This document shows positions 33,371 through 43,160 of a stretch of DNA of 64,000 nucleotides, piece after piece. Within the stretch, counting starts at the first letter, position 1; every line of letters starts with the position of its first letter. The stretch spans positions 434,001-498,000 of the forward strand of contig NC_063018.1 of the NCBI RefSeq assembly GCF_020509005.1, read 5' to 3'. The position numbers and the translations under genes were made by a program. The DNA comes from Fulvia fulva. Taxonomy: Eukaryota > Ascomycota > Dothideomycetes > Mycosphaerellales > Mycosphaerellaceae. Under the pieces are notes generated by a model, which saw only the letters and a list, made by a program, of their open reading frames with translations, searched no databases and was not told the DNA's origin.

Positions 33371-33900
33371 TTAGAAGTAGTTATTAATACTTGGCCTAAA
33401 GGTTATTAGAATAGTCTAGTCAAGTCGGCCGCGGTCTATCTCTTATTACTAGCTACTACCTAAGTAGGTCGAGAAAAGTTTAGTTATAGAGGTAGCTTAA
33501 TAGGTAAGTTATAAATAGTATGCTCTTAGGCGGCTACGCTAAATTATAGAATACTTAAACTAAATAACTATAATTATAATATATAGATCAGAATTTTAAT
33601 ATAATATAGTAATATTTAAGGAAATAGTAATAATATAATTATACTTACGGAAGGGAAGAGTATTTCTCTTTATATATTAAATAGCTTTAGCTTGATACTA
33701 CGACCTAGAAACTCTCGACAGTACTTTATATTTTAGTTAATCCGTCCCGTTAAGGCGATCATACTATAGTACCCTATCTTTTTTATAATATACTACTATT
33801 TAAATATTATCTTATATACCGTCTTAAGAGCCTCGAGGTATTAGAACGCGTTAATTTTCGAATTTGTAGCAAAATATATATTTACGCGGTTTAGTATTAG
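33371..33900. other. RIP-mutated stretch, no gene
   Basis: TA-rich, very AT-rich around 33540-33660. No recognisable coding, LTR or inverted-repeat feature. Confidence 0.5.
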
Positions 33901-34137
33901 GCCCTCGTAAGCTCGGCCTAGTAGCTTCACTTCAACACTAATACCGAGCGACAGCAGCGGTCTGAGAAGAAGATAGCTAAATAAGCTCTCTAATAAGCTT
34001 CTGTTCTACAGAACTTTATCCTGTTACCTAGACTACCTTTGTTCACCAGACGCTCGTTGCAAGGTGTGCTTGCAGTTGGGGCGGTCATACGAGGAGCTGA
34101 CTACAGGGCACGGGATATACGTTTGCACGCGTCCTGG

Positions 34138-34151
34138 ATATATATAATATT
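34138..34151 (+). promoter_or_regulatory. TATA-like box upstream of the small secreted protein gene
   Basis: ATATATATAATAT lies about 115 bp upstream of the ATG at 34263, followed by a C/T-rich leader (34200-34262) typical of fungal 5' UTRs. Predicted from sequence only. Confidence 0.45.
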
Positions 34152-34262
34152 TCTCGATTAGTTTCCACACCTTCACGCCGTTCCGTCAAACCTCGCGCTG
34201 ACTCTACGGCTGTAATCAACTATTCTCCTCTTCAACCTCGAACATTTACCTCTACCGCTACC

Positions 34263-34535
34263 ATGAAGTTTCTCTCGATCACATTGGCTCTCTCAGCTGC
34301 CTCTATCGTCTATAGCATGCCGCTGTTGAGCTCCGCCTCCGGGGCTATTGTGAGTTGAACAAAATCGCAGACACTGTTTCTATATGCTTACATCTATATA
34401 CAGATGAAAAGAAATCCCTTTTCAGCTTGCGGATTCTACATCGCATTCTGCGGCCTAGAAACCGATGCAAAGACGAAGGATAATCATAAAGTTGACGATT
34501 CGCCGGCCAACCCTTTGATTAAGCCAGGACATTAG
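34263..34535 (+). CDS. Small secreted peptide, 72 residues, two exons, Kex2-type site
   Basis: Exon 1 (34263-34349) encodes a signal peptide (MKFLSITLALSAASIVYS); a 54-nt GT-AG intron (34350-34403) follows, and exon 2 (34404-34535) ends at TAG. The joined product has Lys31-Arg32, a Kex2-type cleavage site, followed by a short segment with Cys38 and Cys45 spaced CGFYIAFC, then a hydrophilic tail. The ATG has a favourable CTACCATGA context and a C/T-rich leader. The region has normal CA/TG content, unlike its flanks, so it is a preserved host gene. It could be an effector-type secreted protein, or the precursor of a processed or modified peptide; the UstYa-like gene at 18883 makes the second idea worth noting, but they are 14 kb apart and the link is inference. 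Confidence 0.65.
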
Positions 34536-34930
34536 ATTGACTGGCGCTTGGGAACTTCCAACGCTGGAACTAGAGAGGCTACCCTGGCCTGGTGCCCTAG
34601 AAGTCATGGTATCTCAATACCGTGGTATCGGCGGAAGCCTGAAGGGTCTCACGGTGGTTCGGACACTCTTTCGTGCATATGTTGGCAGGATTTCGGTGGA
34701 TGTTGTGGGCAGTACGAGGGACTCGAGTTTCTGCACATTATGTTTGATCGGACTGGAAAGGCGCTGTGCCACGCGTGTTCAGCATTTTCGTGTACATCGC
34801 ACGCAAATCTTGTTGCCTGTCGTATTTAATTTGCTCGGGATGCACGTCAAGTCCTTCATGTTGGAAGTAATTCTTGAATGGGTGTCTCTCGCCCGAATAG
34901 CCAAGAGTTCGGAGTAGAACGCTTGTAAGA
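34536..34930. other. Downstream region of the secreted-peptide gene, no gene seen
   Basis: Normal composition. An open stretch from 34537 to 34917 lacks an ATG and has no recognisable domain, so it is best taken as 3' UTR and intergenic DNA. A short palindrome CCGGGCCTAGCCCGG lies near 34936, where RIP-type DNA resumes. Confidence 0.45.
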
Positions 34931-35386
34931 ATACCGGGCCTAGCCCGGGGATCTCGAATTTCGACGCTCTCTTACCTTATTTTGTAGTAGTAGCGTCGTT
35001 CTTATAGATATTGTCTATACAGCGCAAAAAAGCCTTAATATATCAATATCGTCGTAGTCTTAGGTATAATTATTGCTATTACTTGTTATAGGCGTTAATA
35101 CCGGTCGTAGGTACCCTAAAGACACGATTTTTTTGCTAAAGAGCGCGTTCGAATATATAGACTAGTCGCTATCCTTTATTATAAAGAAGTATAAGCTAAA
35201 CCGTAAGGTAGTTAGTAGATTACGACTTGATTATAAGTTATTCGGATAGCCGTATCCTCCGGACGCTATAGTAAAGAGTAGACTATCGATTCTATCGTAT
35301 TATTAATAGCTCTAGCTCCTCGAGTTTATTAACCTCGCGCCAAGCATACCCTCGATAAGATAGCTTAGTGAGTATTTAATAACCTC
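34931..35386. other. RIP-mutated stretch left of chimera 3, unidentified
   Basis: TA-rich DNA between the secreted-peptide locus and chimera 3. No family recognised. It does not match the gypsy sequence on the other side of chimera 3. Confidence 0.4.
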
Positions 35387-36463
35387 GGTCGACGACGAGA
35401 ATTACCTATACGTAGTATCGGCTACGAACCTCTCGTCTTACTACGAGAGAGCTAAGTATTCTTACGCTAGAGCGTCGTAGGCGCGACGGGCGCGTAACGT
35501 AGGCGAAGCCGCGGCGAATAGAGGACTACTAGTAAAACGGGTATAAAAACTATCCGACGAGCGTATACTCGTATCGGGAGCGAGCCCCTCTTCTTTCTAC
35601 GTATAAGAAGGGCGCGGAACCGTGGCCTATACGCTCGATAGGACACCTCTAGTATAAGTACAGAATTTTTACCTCCGGAGACCGTAAACCGAGCGGGCCG
35701 AGCGACGAATATTAGACGAGCGGACTATAGAATAACAACTAAGCGGACTATATAACGGCGTCGAGCGGACTTCAAAATAATCTAGTGTTTACTAGCGGGC
35801 AATATAGAGGGTAGGTAGACACGCGACGAAGTCTATAAGGGCCTATTAAGTACCCGGTATAGGAACGAGGGTTCTACCTAAGGTACTACCTATTCCGCTA
35901 TATAACGTACCTAGTCTAATATAGTAGATTACGACGAGGAAAAGACGATAACCTAAGTAAGGAAAAGACGGCTATAAGGACGGGGAAAAGACGTATAACA
36001 CGAGTAGATTAGTTCTATAATCGGGGAGGATCGAGGGTAGGGTAATAAGGAACTTTATATTAGTTAGTAGGTAGAAACGTAAGGAGTACGCTACCCGGCG
36101 TAGTGTGTGCCCCGAGCAAACCTACGAGGCATAGACGGCCGCTTTCTAGAGATAGGCTACGGTAACGCGAAGGGCGTCAAAACCTAGGGCGTAGTGTATA
36201 CTAGTAGCGACGGCTAACACTATCTATATAGCCCGAGAGGACGGATGCGCATGTCGGTCAATAGAGAGCACTAAAGGGCTTAGGCCTATAGAGGTAGATA
36301 TTGGCTTAAGGAGTAAATAGGGAGGGAGGGCGTAGAGGGAAGCTTTTGCTCCGGGCTAACCTCTCGAAACGAGGCTATACGGTAGTACTAGATAAGTAGG
36401 AAAGCGCGGTTAAGACTTGTTACCTTATCTCGTAGCTAGCTTACTAAATACGATTCCCTCCTT
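35387..36463 (+). repeat. 1077-bp chimeric module, copy 3
   Basis: Again exactly 1077 bp from GGTCGACGACG to CCTCCTT. The LINE junction reads CTTACCGGTAAAGG; CC can be assigned to either side, consistent with a two-base microhomology. Confidence 0.92.
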
Positions 36464-37920
36464 ACCGGTAAAGGTAGAGGTTAGAATACCTTAGGGATCT
36501 ACTCTCTCCCCTATCCTATTTCTAATATTTATGTCTAATCTTCTTCCCCTACTCACCTCTCCGTAAACCTTAGTATTGGGATTCGTAGACAATATAAACA
36601 TTCTAGCCTAGTAAAACTCGATAGAGGAGAACTGTCGCCTCCTTAAAGACAGGTATAAGAAATACGAGGAGTAGGTAAAGAAGTATAGTACCCGGCTCGC
36701 CCCTAAAAGTACTAGCTTATATACTTTAGTAAAGCGAGAATATACTATAATATAAAGGCGGCGGTAAGAATCTAAGGCTACGAGACTAAGCTATTAGCGG
36801 AGCTACGAGTACTAGGGATCTAGCTCGACCCGAAGCTAAGCTAGAACGTATAGATTAAGAAAGCCTAGAGTCGAGCGCAAGTTAACGAAGCCTCGATAAG
36901 GAGGCTTACGGCGTCTATATAGGGAGCAATATTCGATAAGGTAAGGGTAATATATAAGGCGATCGTTAGACTAGCTATGTTATACGGGGCATAGATTTAG
37001 GGAATAGGAGGCGTAGGCAAGCCGATCCCGAAACAAATAGAGTAACCTCTAAATAGGATATAGGTAGGTAATATACGTAGGATACTAGGCGTATATAAGA
37101 CAACGTTAATAAGTACGGTAGAAATAGAGACGGAAATACTACTAATCGGCCAATATATCCGGAGAATAAGAATTTAATACGCGGTAAAGACGACAGATTA
37201 CCTAGTACAAACTACGATCTAGGAGGAAAGAATAAGATAGAAAGCCGCTACCGGAGAGGGGCCGGATATAGGACAAGCTAAAAAGAGGATGACCTTACTA
37301 CCTTTACGGCCGTATAGACAAGTACCGAATAGCTAGTACGAAAAGAGGAGGAGCGTAGGGCTCGCTAGGCCGGCGGAAGTCAGGCTAAGACCTAAAGCCT
37401 AATAGAATAGATAGCGAGCTACCTATAGTAGTAGGACTAGAAAAGGAAGCCCCCTAAGACAATAGGCCCGATAGTACTCCGAGCTTTCTAGAGACATAAT
37501 TACTAGCTATATAGAGACCTAATAAGGGCCGAAGTAAGTATAGCGATCCAAATCAAGTCCGAACATATTAGATTAAGGGCCTACCTATTTAGGAGACGCG
37601 TACTAGACATCTAAAGCCTAGCCTACTAGTGTAGCTACCTATCGTAAAACCTAGAACATATAATACTACGATGCCCGTAGTAGGCGAGAGGTAGGGGAAA
37701 TTAGAGGTACTAAGCGGGAAGGAGAGACTATAAGTCAATTATTAGGGACAAAGGTAACATTCGCCGAATCTCTCGGTAGATACTATAGTAGGGATACCTC
37801 TAGTAGTTTAGCCTCGCTATCGAGACAGAGAAGTAGATAGATAAGAGGCGGAAGCTAGGGGCGTTATAGATAGGGTAGTTACTAGGGCAGGCCTATAACA
37901 CTAGCGTACCCGTATTAAGG
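36464..37920 (+). pseudogene. LINE B ORF2 fragment (RT C-terminal half to C-terminus)
   Basis: Aligns with the reverse complement of 12980-14400 and of 43930-45400. The catalytic segment near 36580 corresponds to GFVDNINIL, that is, the second Asp of FVDD reads as Asn, a G-to-A change. Many TAA/TAG stops. Confidence 0.75.
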
Positions 37921-38078
37921 GAAATCTAAGACGATAACGAGGGGGAAAAGATAGGCGGGAAGGAGGAGGGATTTCTACTAATACGGTTTCCCCTCTATAT
38001 ATACGAAAACAAGATAGTATAGCTATATAGGCCAAAGGGCACTATAATAGCTTAAATGAAATATCTATCTATCTATAT

Positions 38079-39123
38079 ACTAATAATAAATCCTAAGAAC
38101 TTGAGTTATTTCTTATAGAAGTCGAATTTTTCTAGTACCGTTTAGAACCCTACTCGGGTAAGTCGTTTAAAGACGTCCTAGACTTTTGTAATATAATTAT
38201 ATAGTGATCCTTTAGTATAAATAAGGATGTCGTCTATATAGGTAATAACGTACACGTCGAGAAGATCTCTTAGTGTCTTATTAACTAGGTCTTTATAGGA
38301 TACGGGTATATTAGTCAGTCCTATAGATATGACTAGGAATTCGTAGGGTCCGTATCGTGTCCTAAATACGGTTTTCTATTGTTCTCCTTCTACTATTCGT
38401 ATAGTATAGAAGGCGTCTTATAAGTCGATCTTCGTAAACTAGTCTAATCCGGTAAGTCTGTCTTACGCTTCTTCGATATTCGGTATTAGGTATCGGTTCT
38501 TAATTATAATCTTATTTAACTTTTAGTAGTCTTAGACGAGTCGTAGTTTCCCGTTTTGTTTTAGAACAAATATATATAGAGTTCCCGCGCTAGAGGTAGA
38601 TAGTCGTATCTATCCTTTAGTAAGCTTCTCCTTTAGCTATTCTCGTAGGGTTTCTAGTTCTTTCTCGGACATCTAATATAGGGGTCCCTATAGATACTCT
38701 TTCCCTAGCTAAATGTTTATCTTATAATCCTATAGTTAGTGTTTAGGAAGTACGTCCTTACCTTTTTCCTCTTTAAAGAGCCTCTTCTACTTAAGGTACT
38801 CCTTAGGGAAAACTAGTTCCGATATACTAGTATCCTTTAATAGTACGTTACGTCTATCCGTTCTAGTAACTTCGTGATCCGGCGGCCCTACGCTAGTATC
38901 TATCCCGGTCGAAGGTAGTTCTTCTATCCTTCTATTTAGCGTAAGCTCGAATATGTTAAGCTATTTCCTTATCTTATCTACTATCGTCCGCTATTAATAC
39001 GTAGGCAAAATACTAATAACGTAATTATATTCCCTAAATATAAGTACTCCTCTCTTCTAGTCTATTACTAGGTTATACTTTCTTAACTAAGGTATACCTA
39101 ATACTATATTATGACTAGCTATA
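38079..39123 (-). mobile_element. Ty3/gypsy remnant (gypsy-4): RT and protease
   Basis: On the minus strand the catalytic RT block reads YIDDILIYTKGSLYNYI near 38210-38240, followed leftwards by FYKK and FLGFIISK next to chimera 3. Upstream, near 39080, the protease-end motif NIVLGIPxLRKYNLVID is readable. This order is Ty3/gypsy. It is cut on the left by chimera 3 and on the right by the Fot1 element. RIP stops throughout. Confidence 0.75.
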
Positions 39124-39971
39124 ACGTGCTTTACTACCAAGCGGGCTACTTTTACTAAGAACTATACTACTTCTACTTTAATTACGACGGTATCTTAACA
39201 CGACGACATCCTATAGAATCGTTACTAGGAGGAAAATTCCTCTTTAGATTCTTCGCTATCTAGTAAGTCTACTTAATAGGTGCGTACGTTATACCCCGAC
39301 TCGCTATATTACTTATAGCGTCGTAGCCTTAGTACTAGCCGAACACTATCTAGCGACTCTCTACTCACTTCCTACCTCCTAGTATCCTCTAGAGGTATCA
39401 ATTACGACGCCTTATCGAAGGTTAGAGACCCTCTAGACTAAATGTACTTACGCTTTCGTACTTTCCGCTATATAAGGGCCTCGTTAGACTTACGTAGCTT
39501 ACTAATCTCGCTTCGTATAAGAGCTATCTAATACGCTATCTCTCTACTCCCTTTTATAAGCTAATATACCCCTTCCTATAACGAGTTTAGCGATGAACCT
39601 GCCCGGGCACGCATTTTGTTCGTTACTAGTGGCGATTAAGAGTCGAAGTCTTTTATAGTTTATAGTGTCTTCGACTCCTAAGGGGTAGAGTCCGGAGCTA
39701 GAGGGGGTAGCGTACGTAGCTTAATATTAAGCTTGTCTATCACTACCTATAGATTAGATAGAACTAAACTAGCGTCTCTAAAGCTCGATAGGATGTTCTC
39801 CTGTCTAAATATCGCGTTATAGGCTACCCGGAAGGCGCGTAGGAACTCTACTTTATCGATATAAGTAATACGCTAGCGTACTAAGCCCGAGAGCAAAGTA
39901 CCGTATACCTTCTTTAAAGGCGAATAGCATCCTATATCTAATAGCTAGAGTAAGTACGAGGCGTACGATAG

Positions 39972-39985
39972 TATATATAGGGCCA
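39972..39985. repeat. Target site duplication, left copy (chimera 4)
   Basis: TATATATAGGGCCA, identical to 41969-41982 on the other side of the module + LINE D unit. Confidence 0.95.
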
Positions 39986-41062
39986 GGTCGATGACGAGAA
40001 TCACCTATACGTAGTGTCGGCTACGAACCTCTCGTCTAGCTACGAGAGAGCCAAGTATTCTTACGCTAGAGCGTCGTAGGCGCGACGGGCGCGTAACGTA
40101 GGCGAAGCCGCGGCGAATAGAGGACTACTAGCAAAACGGGTATAAAAACTATCCGACGAGCGTGTACTCGTGTCGGGAGCGAGTCCCTCTTCTTTCTACG
40201 TGTAAGAAGGGCGCGGAACCGTGGCCTATACGCTCGACAGGACACCTCTAGTATAAGTATAGAATTTTCACCTCCGGAGACCGTAAACCGAGCGGGCTAA
40301 GCGACGAACATTAGACGAGCGGACTATAGAACAACAACTAAGCGGACTATATAACGGCGTCGAGCGGACTACGAAACGATCTAGTGTTTACTAGCGGGTA
40401 ATACGGTAGGTAGGTAGACACGCGACGAAGCCTATAAGGGCCTATTAAACACCCGGTATAGGAACGAGGGTTTTGCCTAAGGCACTACTTATCTCGCTAC
40501 ATAACGCACCTAGTCTGATATAGTAGATTGCGACGAGGAAAAGACGATAGCCTAAGTAAGGAAAAGACGGCTATTAGGACGGGGAAAAGACGTATAATGC
40601 AAGTGGATTAGTTCTGTAATCGGGGAGGATCGAGGGCAGGGTGATAAGGAACTTCATATTGGTTAGTAGGTGGAAACGCAAGGAGTACGCTGCCCGGCGT
40701 GGTGTGTGCCCCGAGCAAACCTACGAGGCATGGACGGCCGCTTTCTAGAGATAGGCTGCGGTAACGCGAAGGGCGTCAAAACCTAGGGCGTGGTGTACAC
40801 TGGCAGCGACGGCTAATACTGTCTGTATAGCCCGAGAGGACGGATGCGCATGTCGGTCAATAGAGAGCACTAAAGGGCTTAGGCCTATAGAGGTGGATAT
40901 TGGCTTAAGGAGCAAACAGGGAGGGAGGGCGTAGAGGGAAGCTTTTGCTCCGGGCTAACCTCTCGAAACGAGGCTACACGGTGGTGCTAGATGAGTGGGA
41001 AAGCGCGGTTAAGACTTGTCACCTTATCTCGTAGCTAGCTTGCTAAATACGATTCCTTCCTT
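39986..41062 (+). repeat. 1077-bp chimeric module, copy 4 (reference copy)
   Basis: Contains two motif arrays: AGCGGRCTA at 40291, 40318, 40341 and 40363, and GGAAAAGACG at 40537, 40560 and 40583 (exactly 23 bp apart). The first ~650 bp are poor in CA and TG even in this lightly mutated copy. Two forward frames that I translated each contain about twenty stops, so no coding capacity is supported. Confidence 0.93.
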
Positions 41063-41765
41063 GCCAGAAGGCAGTCAACAAAATCAGGAGCCAGTGCACA
41101 AGAAGGCACAGACAAGCAAGACCCAATCCAGCCCCACAGAAGCAGCAGGACCTGCAGAAGTTCAAAGAACTAACAGAACAGCTGCACCTAGCCCAGCAGG
41201 AACAGGACAGAAGGGCTCAAGGGAGAGGATCAGCAGCCAGCCAAGGGAAGAAGCAACAGTCTCTAGCTGAAAGGATGGCAGGACTCCTCTGGAAGACTGA
41301 ATGGACAAGAACCCCACAGAGGCCAGGAACCCCAAAGGCACTCCAACAGTTTGGTAGCCACAACTACCTACTGTACTCAGACCTGACCAGGTCAGAAGCA
41401 AGCATAGCAATACAAATCCGCTCTGAACACATCGGAGTCAGGGCATACCTGCATCAGAGAAAAGTCCCAGGTATCGAAGACAAGAGTTGCCCATGCGGCT
41501 ACCTGTCCCAGAATGTCGAACATAGACTTCTGGTCTGCAAAGAATGGAGTACAGGGAGAGGTGAATGGAGGGCAAGGGCAAGGAACAGAAACTTCTAAGC
41601 CATGATCAGCAATAAGGGAGACCTCTAGAGAATTACAAGGTGGATCATCCACCAAGGATTTTTGGAGCAGTTCTCTCTTACTAGGGAAACAGAGAGATGG
41701 ATTGAGGAGAGAAAGAAGGAGGAGGAGAGCAGGAAGAGGGGGACAACTCTAGGGTTGCAGACAAG
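41063..41765 (+). pseudogene. LINE D ORF2, C-terminal fragment
   Basis: The frame reads NKIRSQCTRRHRQARP, a Gln-rich linker, then AERMAGLLWKTEW, SEASIAIQIRSEHIG and the zinc motif CPCGYLSQNVEHRLLVC (near 41490-41540), colinear with residues about 930-1060 of the intact LINE ORF2. After ARNRNF it meets TAA (41596), and shortly after TAG, where the relative has Gln in both places; beyond them LEQFSLTRETERWIEE stays alignable. These stops are single C-to-T RIP changes. The fragment starts at the module junction, one frame off from any open frame of the module. It lacks endonuclease and RT and cannot move itself. Confidence 0.88.
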
Positions 41766-41968
41766 GTAGTCAGAGGCTAACCACCATGACACTAGTGCAC
41801 CCTAATAGAAGGAAAACTGAGAACTCATGGCAAGGAAGCTATTAGAGAAGGAGAGGAGGTTTTTACCTAGGAATAGGTTTCCTACCTTATGCAGTAACAT
41901 ATATAGACAGAAACCCGTATAGGCCGGAGGGCACTATAACGGGTAAATGAATCATCTATCTATCTATC

Positions 41969-41982
41969 TATATATAGGGCCA
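41969..41982. repeat. Target site duplication, right copy (chimera 4)
   Basis: TATATATAGGGCCA, identical to 39972-39985. Confidence 0.95.
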
Positions 41983-42265
41983 AGATCTTATATTCCTTAT
42001 ATAGATTCTAGAATGCCTTCGAGTTATAGCTCTCGTAGCTATCGATAATAAGTAGTCTCTATACCCTAGTCGTACGAGCTATAGTATACTTCTAGAAATA
42101 CTCTAGCTACCGTATACCGAACTTATTATTAGTCTAGCCGTTCTCTATTAGCCCGATTATCTAGTCTAGACCTAAGTTACCGTCTTAGTACTAGGTACTA
42201 ATGTACTATTTACCTATAAGGATAACGTAGAGTAGGAGCGCTATTCCGTCTATATAGATAGTCTT

Positions 42266-42449
42266 TATAAGGGCGCGCGTACTATAGGGTCCGAACGAGA
42301 TAGTTGTTGTTCTACGAAGCTACGAAAGAGGAGCGTAAGGCGCGGCGAAGTTATAAAGTAAAGCTAAGCCGCGCTAACCCGATGCGGAAGGTCCGCGGTT
42401 TAGCCGGGCCGACGTAGCTATAGTAAGGGGTCGCGGGCTACCCGTAATA
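42266..42449 (-). repeat. Solo LTR of the gypsy-1 family
   Basis: 184 bp, same length as and colinear with the gypsy-1 LTRs, flanked by GTCTT at 42261-42265 and 42450-42454. It sits in the transposase region of the Fot1 element. Formed by LTR-LTR recombination, which removed the interior; RIP-mutated. Confidence 0.92.
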
Positions 42450-43160
42450 GTCTTAATTACTATTACCTATTCTCTATTGCCCTATTAAACGACCTTCCTC
42501 TTTCTACTACGCCTTTCTAAACCCGTAACGACGCTCTAAGACGTAATAAGACCTATTATAAACCCTGTCTCGTCGAAGTTATAGGTGTCCTAGTTAAGGA
42601 TGCTATACTTCTCCTTTATATTACGTATAAGTAAGAGCTACTTCTCGATAACGTCTAGATCTTCTATTAGGGCTTGCTAACGATCGTATCTACGTATTAT
42701 ACGAACCTTTAGCTCACGATACTGCCTAATAAACCTGTCTGTCTAATTAAGACTAGCGGGCTTAAGACCCTTCTCCTATAGTAATAAATTGGCTATCACT
42801 CGTAAACTAGCTTTTAATAGCGGGAAACCTCTAAGATCTAGCTCGAGTATATACTCAAGGATCACCCTCTCTTCTAGCTCTATAAGCTTCTTCGGATTAG
42901 GCTCGTAGTCACCCCGAGGAGGTCGTCTATTCAATCGATACCCTAGTATAGTTCGAGACGCGTCGTATACCTTTATAGCAAGTCGATTCGTAATTATCGC
43001 GTCGCGTTTCGTAGCCTAGACAGCTAAGGTCAGTTTCGCCTTGTTTAAAGACAATATACGCTATAATAGTAGTTATATAGCTATATCTATAGAAGTAGTA
43101 CAGTTCTTAGTAAAAGTGGCCCGCTCGGTAGTATAGCCCGCTTAGTAGTAAAGTACGTTA

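Larger units (their letters stand above)
35387..38078 (+). mobile_element. Chimeric retroelement 3: module + 5'-truncated LINE B
   Basis: Module (35387-36463) followed directly by LINE B from within the RT domain (36464) to its (TATC)n tail at about 38078, both on the plus strand and heavily RIP-mutated. Unlike the other four chimeras, no convincing target duplication flanks it: the left side ends TATTTAATAACCTC and the right side begins TACTAATAATAAAT. The left flank is unidentified and the right flank is gypsy RT sequence, so a deletion or recombination at this site is likely. Confidence 0.85.
39986..41968 (+). mobile_element. Chimeric retroelement 4: module + LINE D 3' end, least mutated
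   Basis: 1983 bp between perfect 14-bp duplications, inserted in the Fot1 transposase. The module (39986-41062) is joined to about 0.9 kb of a LINE (family D) closely related to LINE C, with a (TATC)n tail. The LINE part has nearly normal CA/TG content and only a few RIP-type changes, so this is the youngest chimera. It shows directly that the module was mobilised by a LINE in one event. Confidence 0.95.
39124..43158 (-). mobile_element. Full-length Fot1/pogo-like transposon with two nested insertions
   Basis: Terminal inverted repeats ending ACGT...ACGT with TA on both sides (39122-39123, 43159-43160). Removing chimera 4 (39986-41968), the solo LTR (42266-42449) and their target duplications leaves about 1.8 kb, the size of Fot1. 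The minus strand reads the start of the transposase (to about 42550), the first DDE-type region near 42555, then LLIIDSYESYNSKAF near 42020-42080 (RIP form of LLILDGHxSH) and LLDIGCYSPLKKVYGTLL near 39900, typical of Fot1/pogo C-termini. The left repeat lacks one of the two 17-bp subrepeats found in the right one. RIP-inactivated. Confidence 0.85.

Noticed and set aside
34537..34917. 126-codon frame downstream of the secreted-peptide gene
   Set aside because: No ATG start, no recognisable domain; better explained as 3' UTR and intergenic DNA.
34931..35400. Left flank of chimera 3 as the source gene of the module
   Set aside because: A frame continues across the boundary at 35387, but being in frame by chance is likely, and the other copies give no support. 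I kept only the missing duplication as an observation.
39986..41062. The module as a RIP-mutated 359-codon ORF
   Set aside because: One frame of copy 4 looks protein-like if TAA/TAG are read as Gln, and the length is a multiple of three. But that frame has about 21 stops including a TGA, and a second frame has about 22, so there is no real frame preference.
35387..41062. Modules as solo LTRs or MITEs
   Set aside because: No terminal inverted repeats, no TG...CA ends, and the duplications lie outside module + LINE rather than around the module.
41016..41270. Open frame spanning the module/LINE D junction
   Set aside because: It starts at TTG, is out of frame with LINE ORF2, and has no recognisable product; the LINE-like protein lies in the neighbouring frame.
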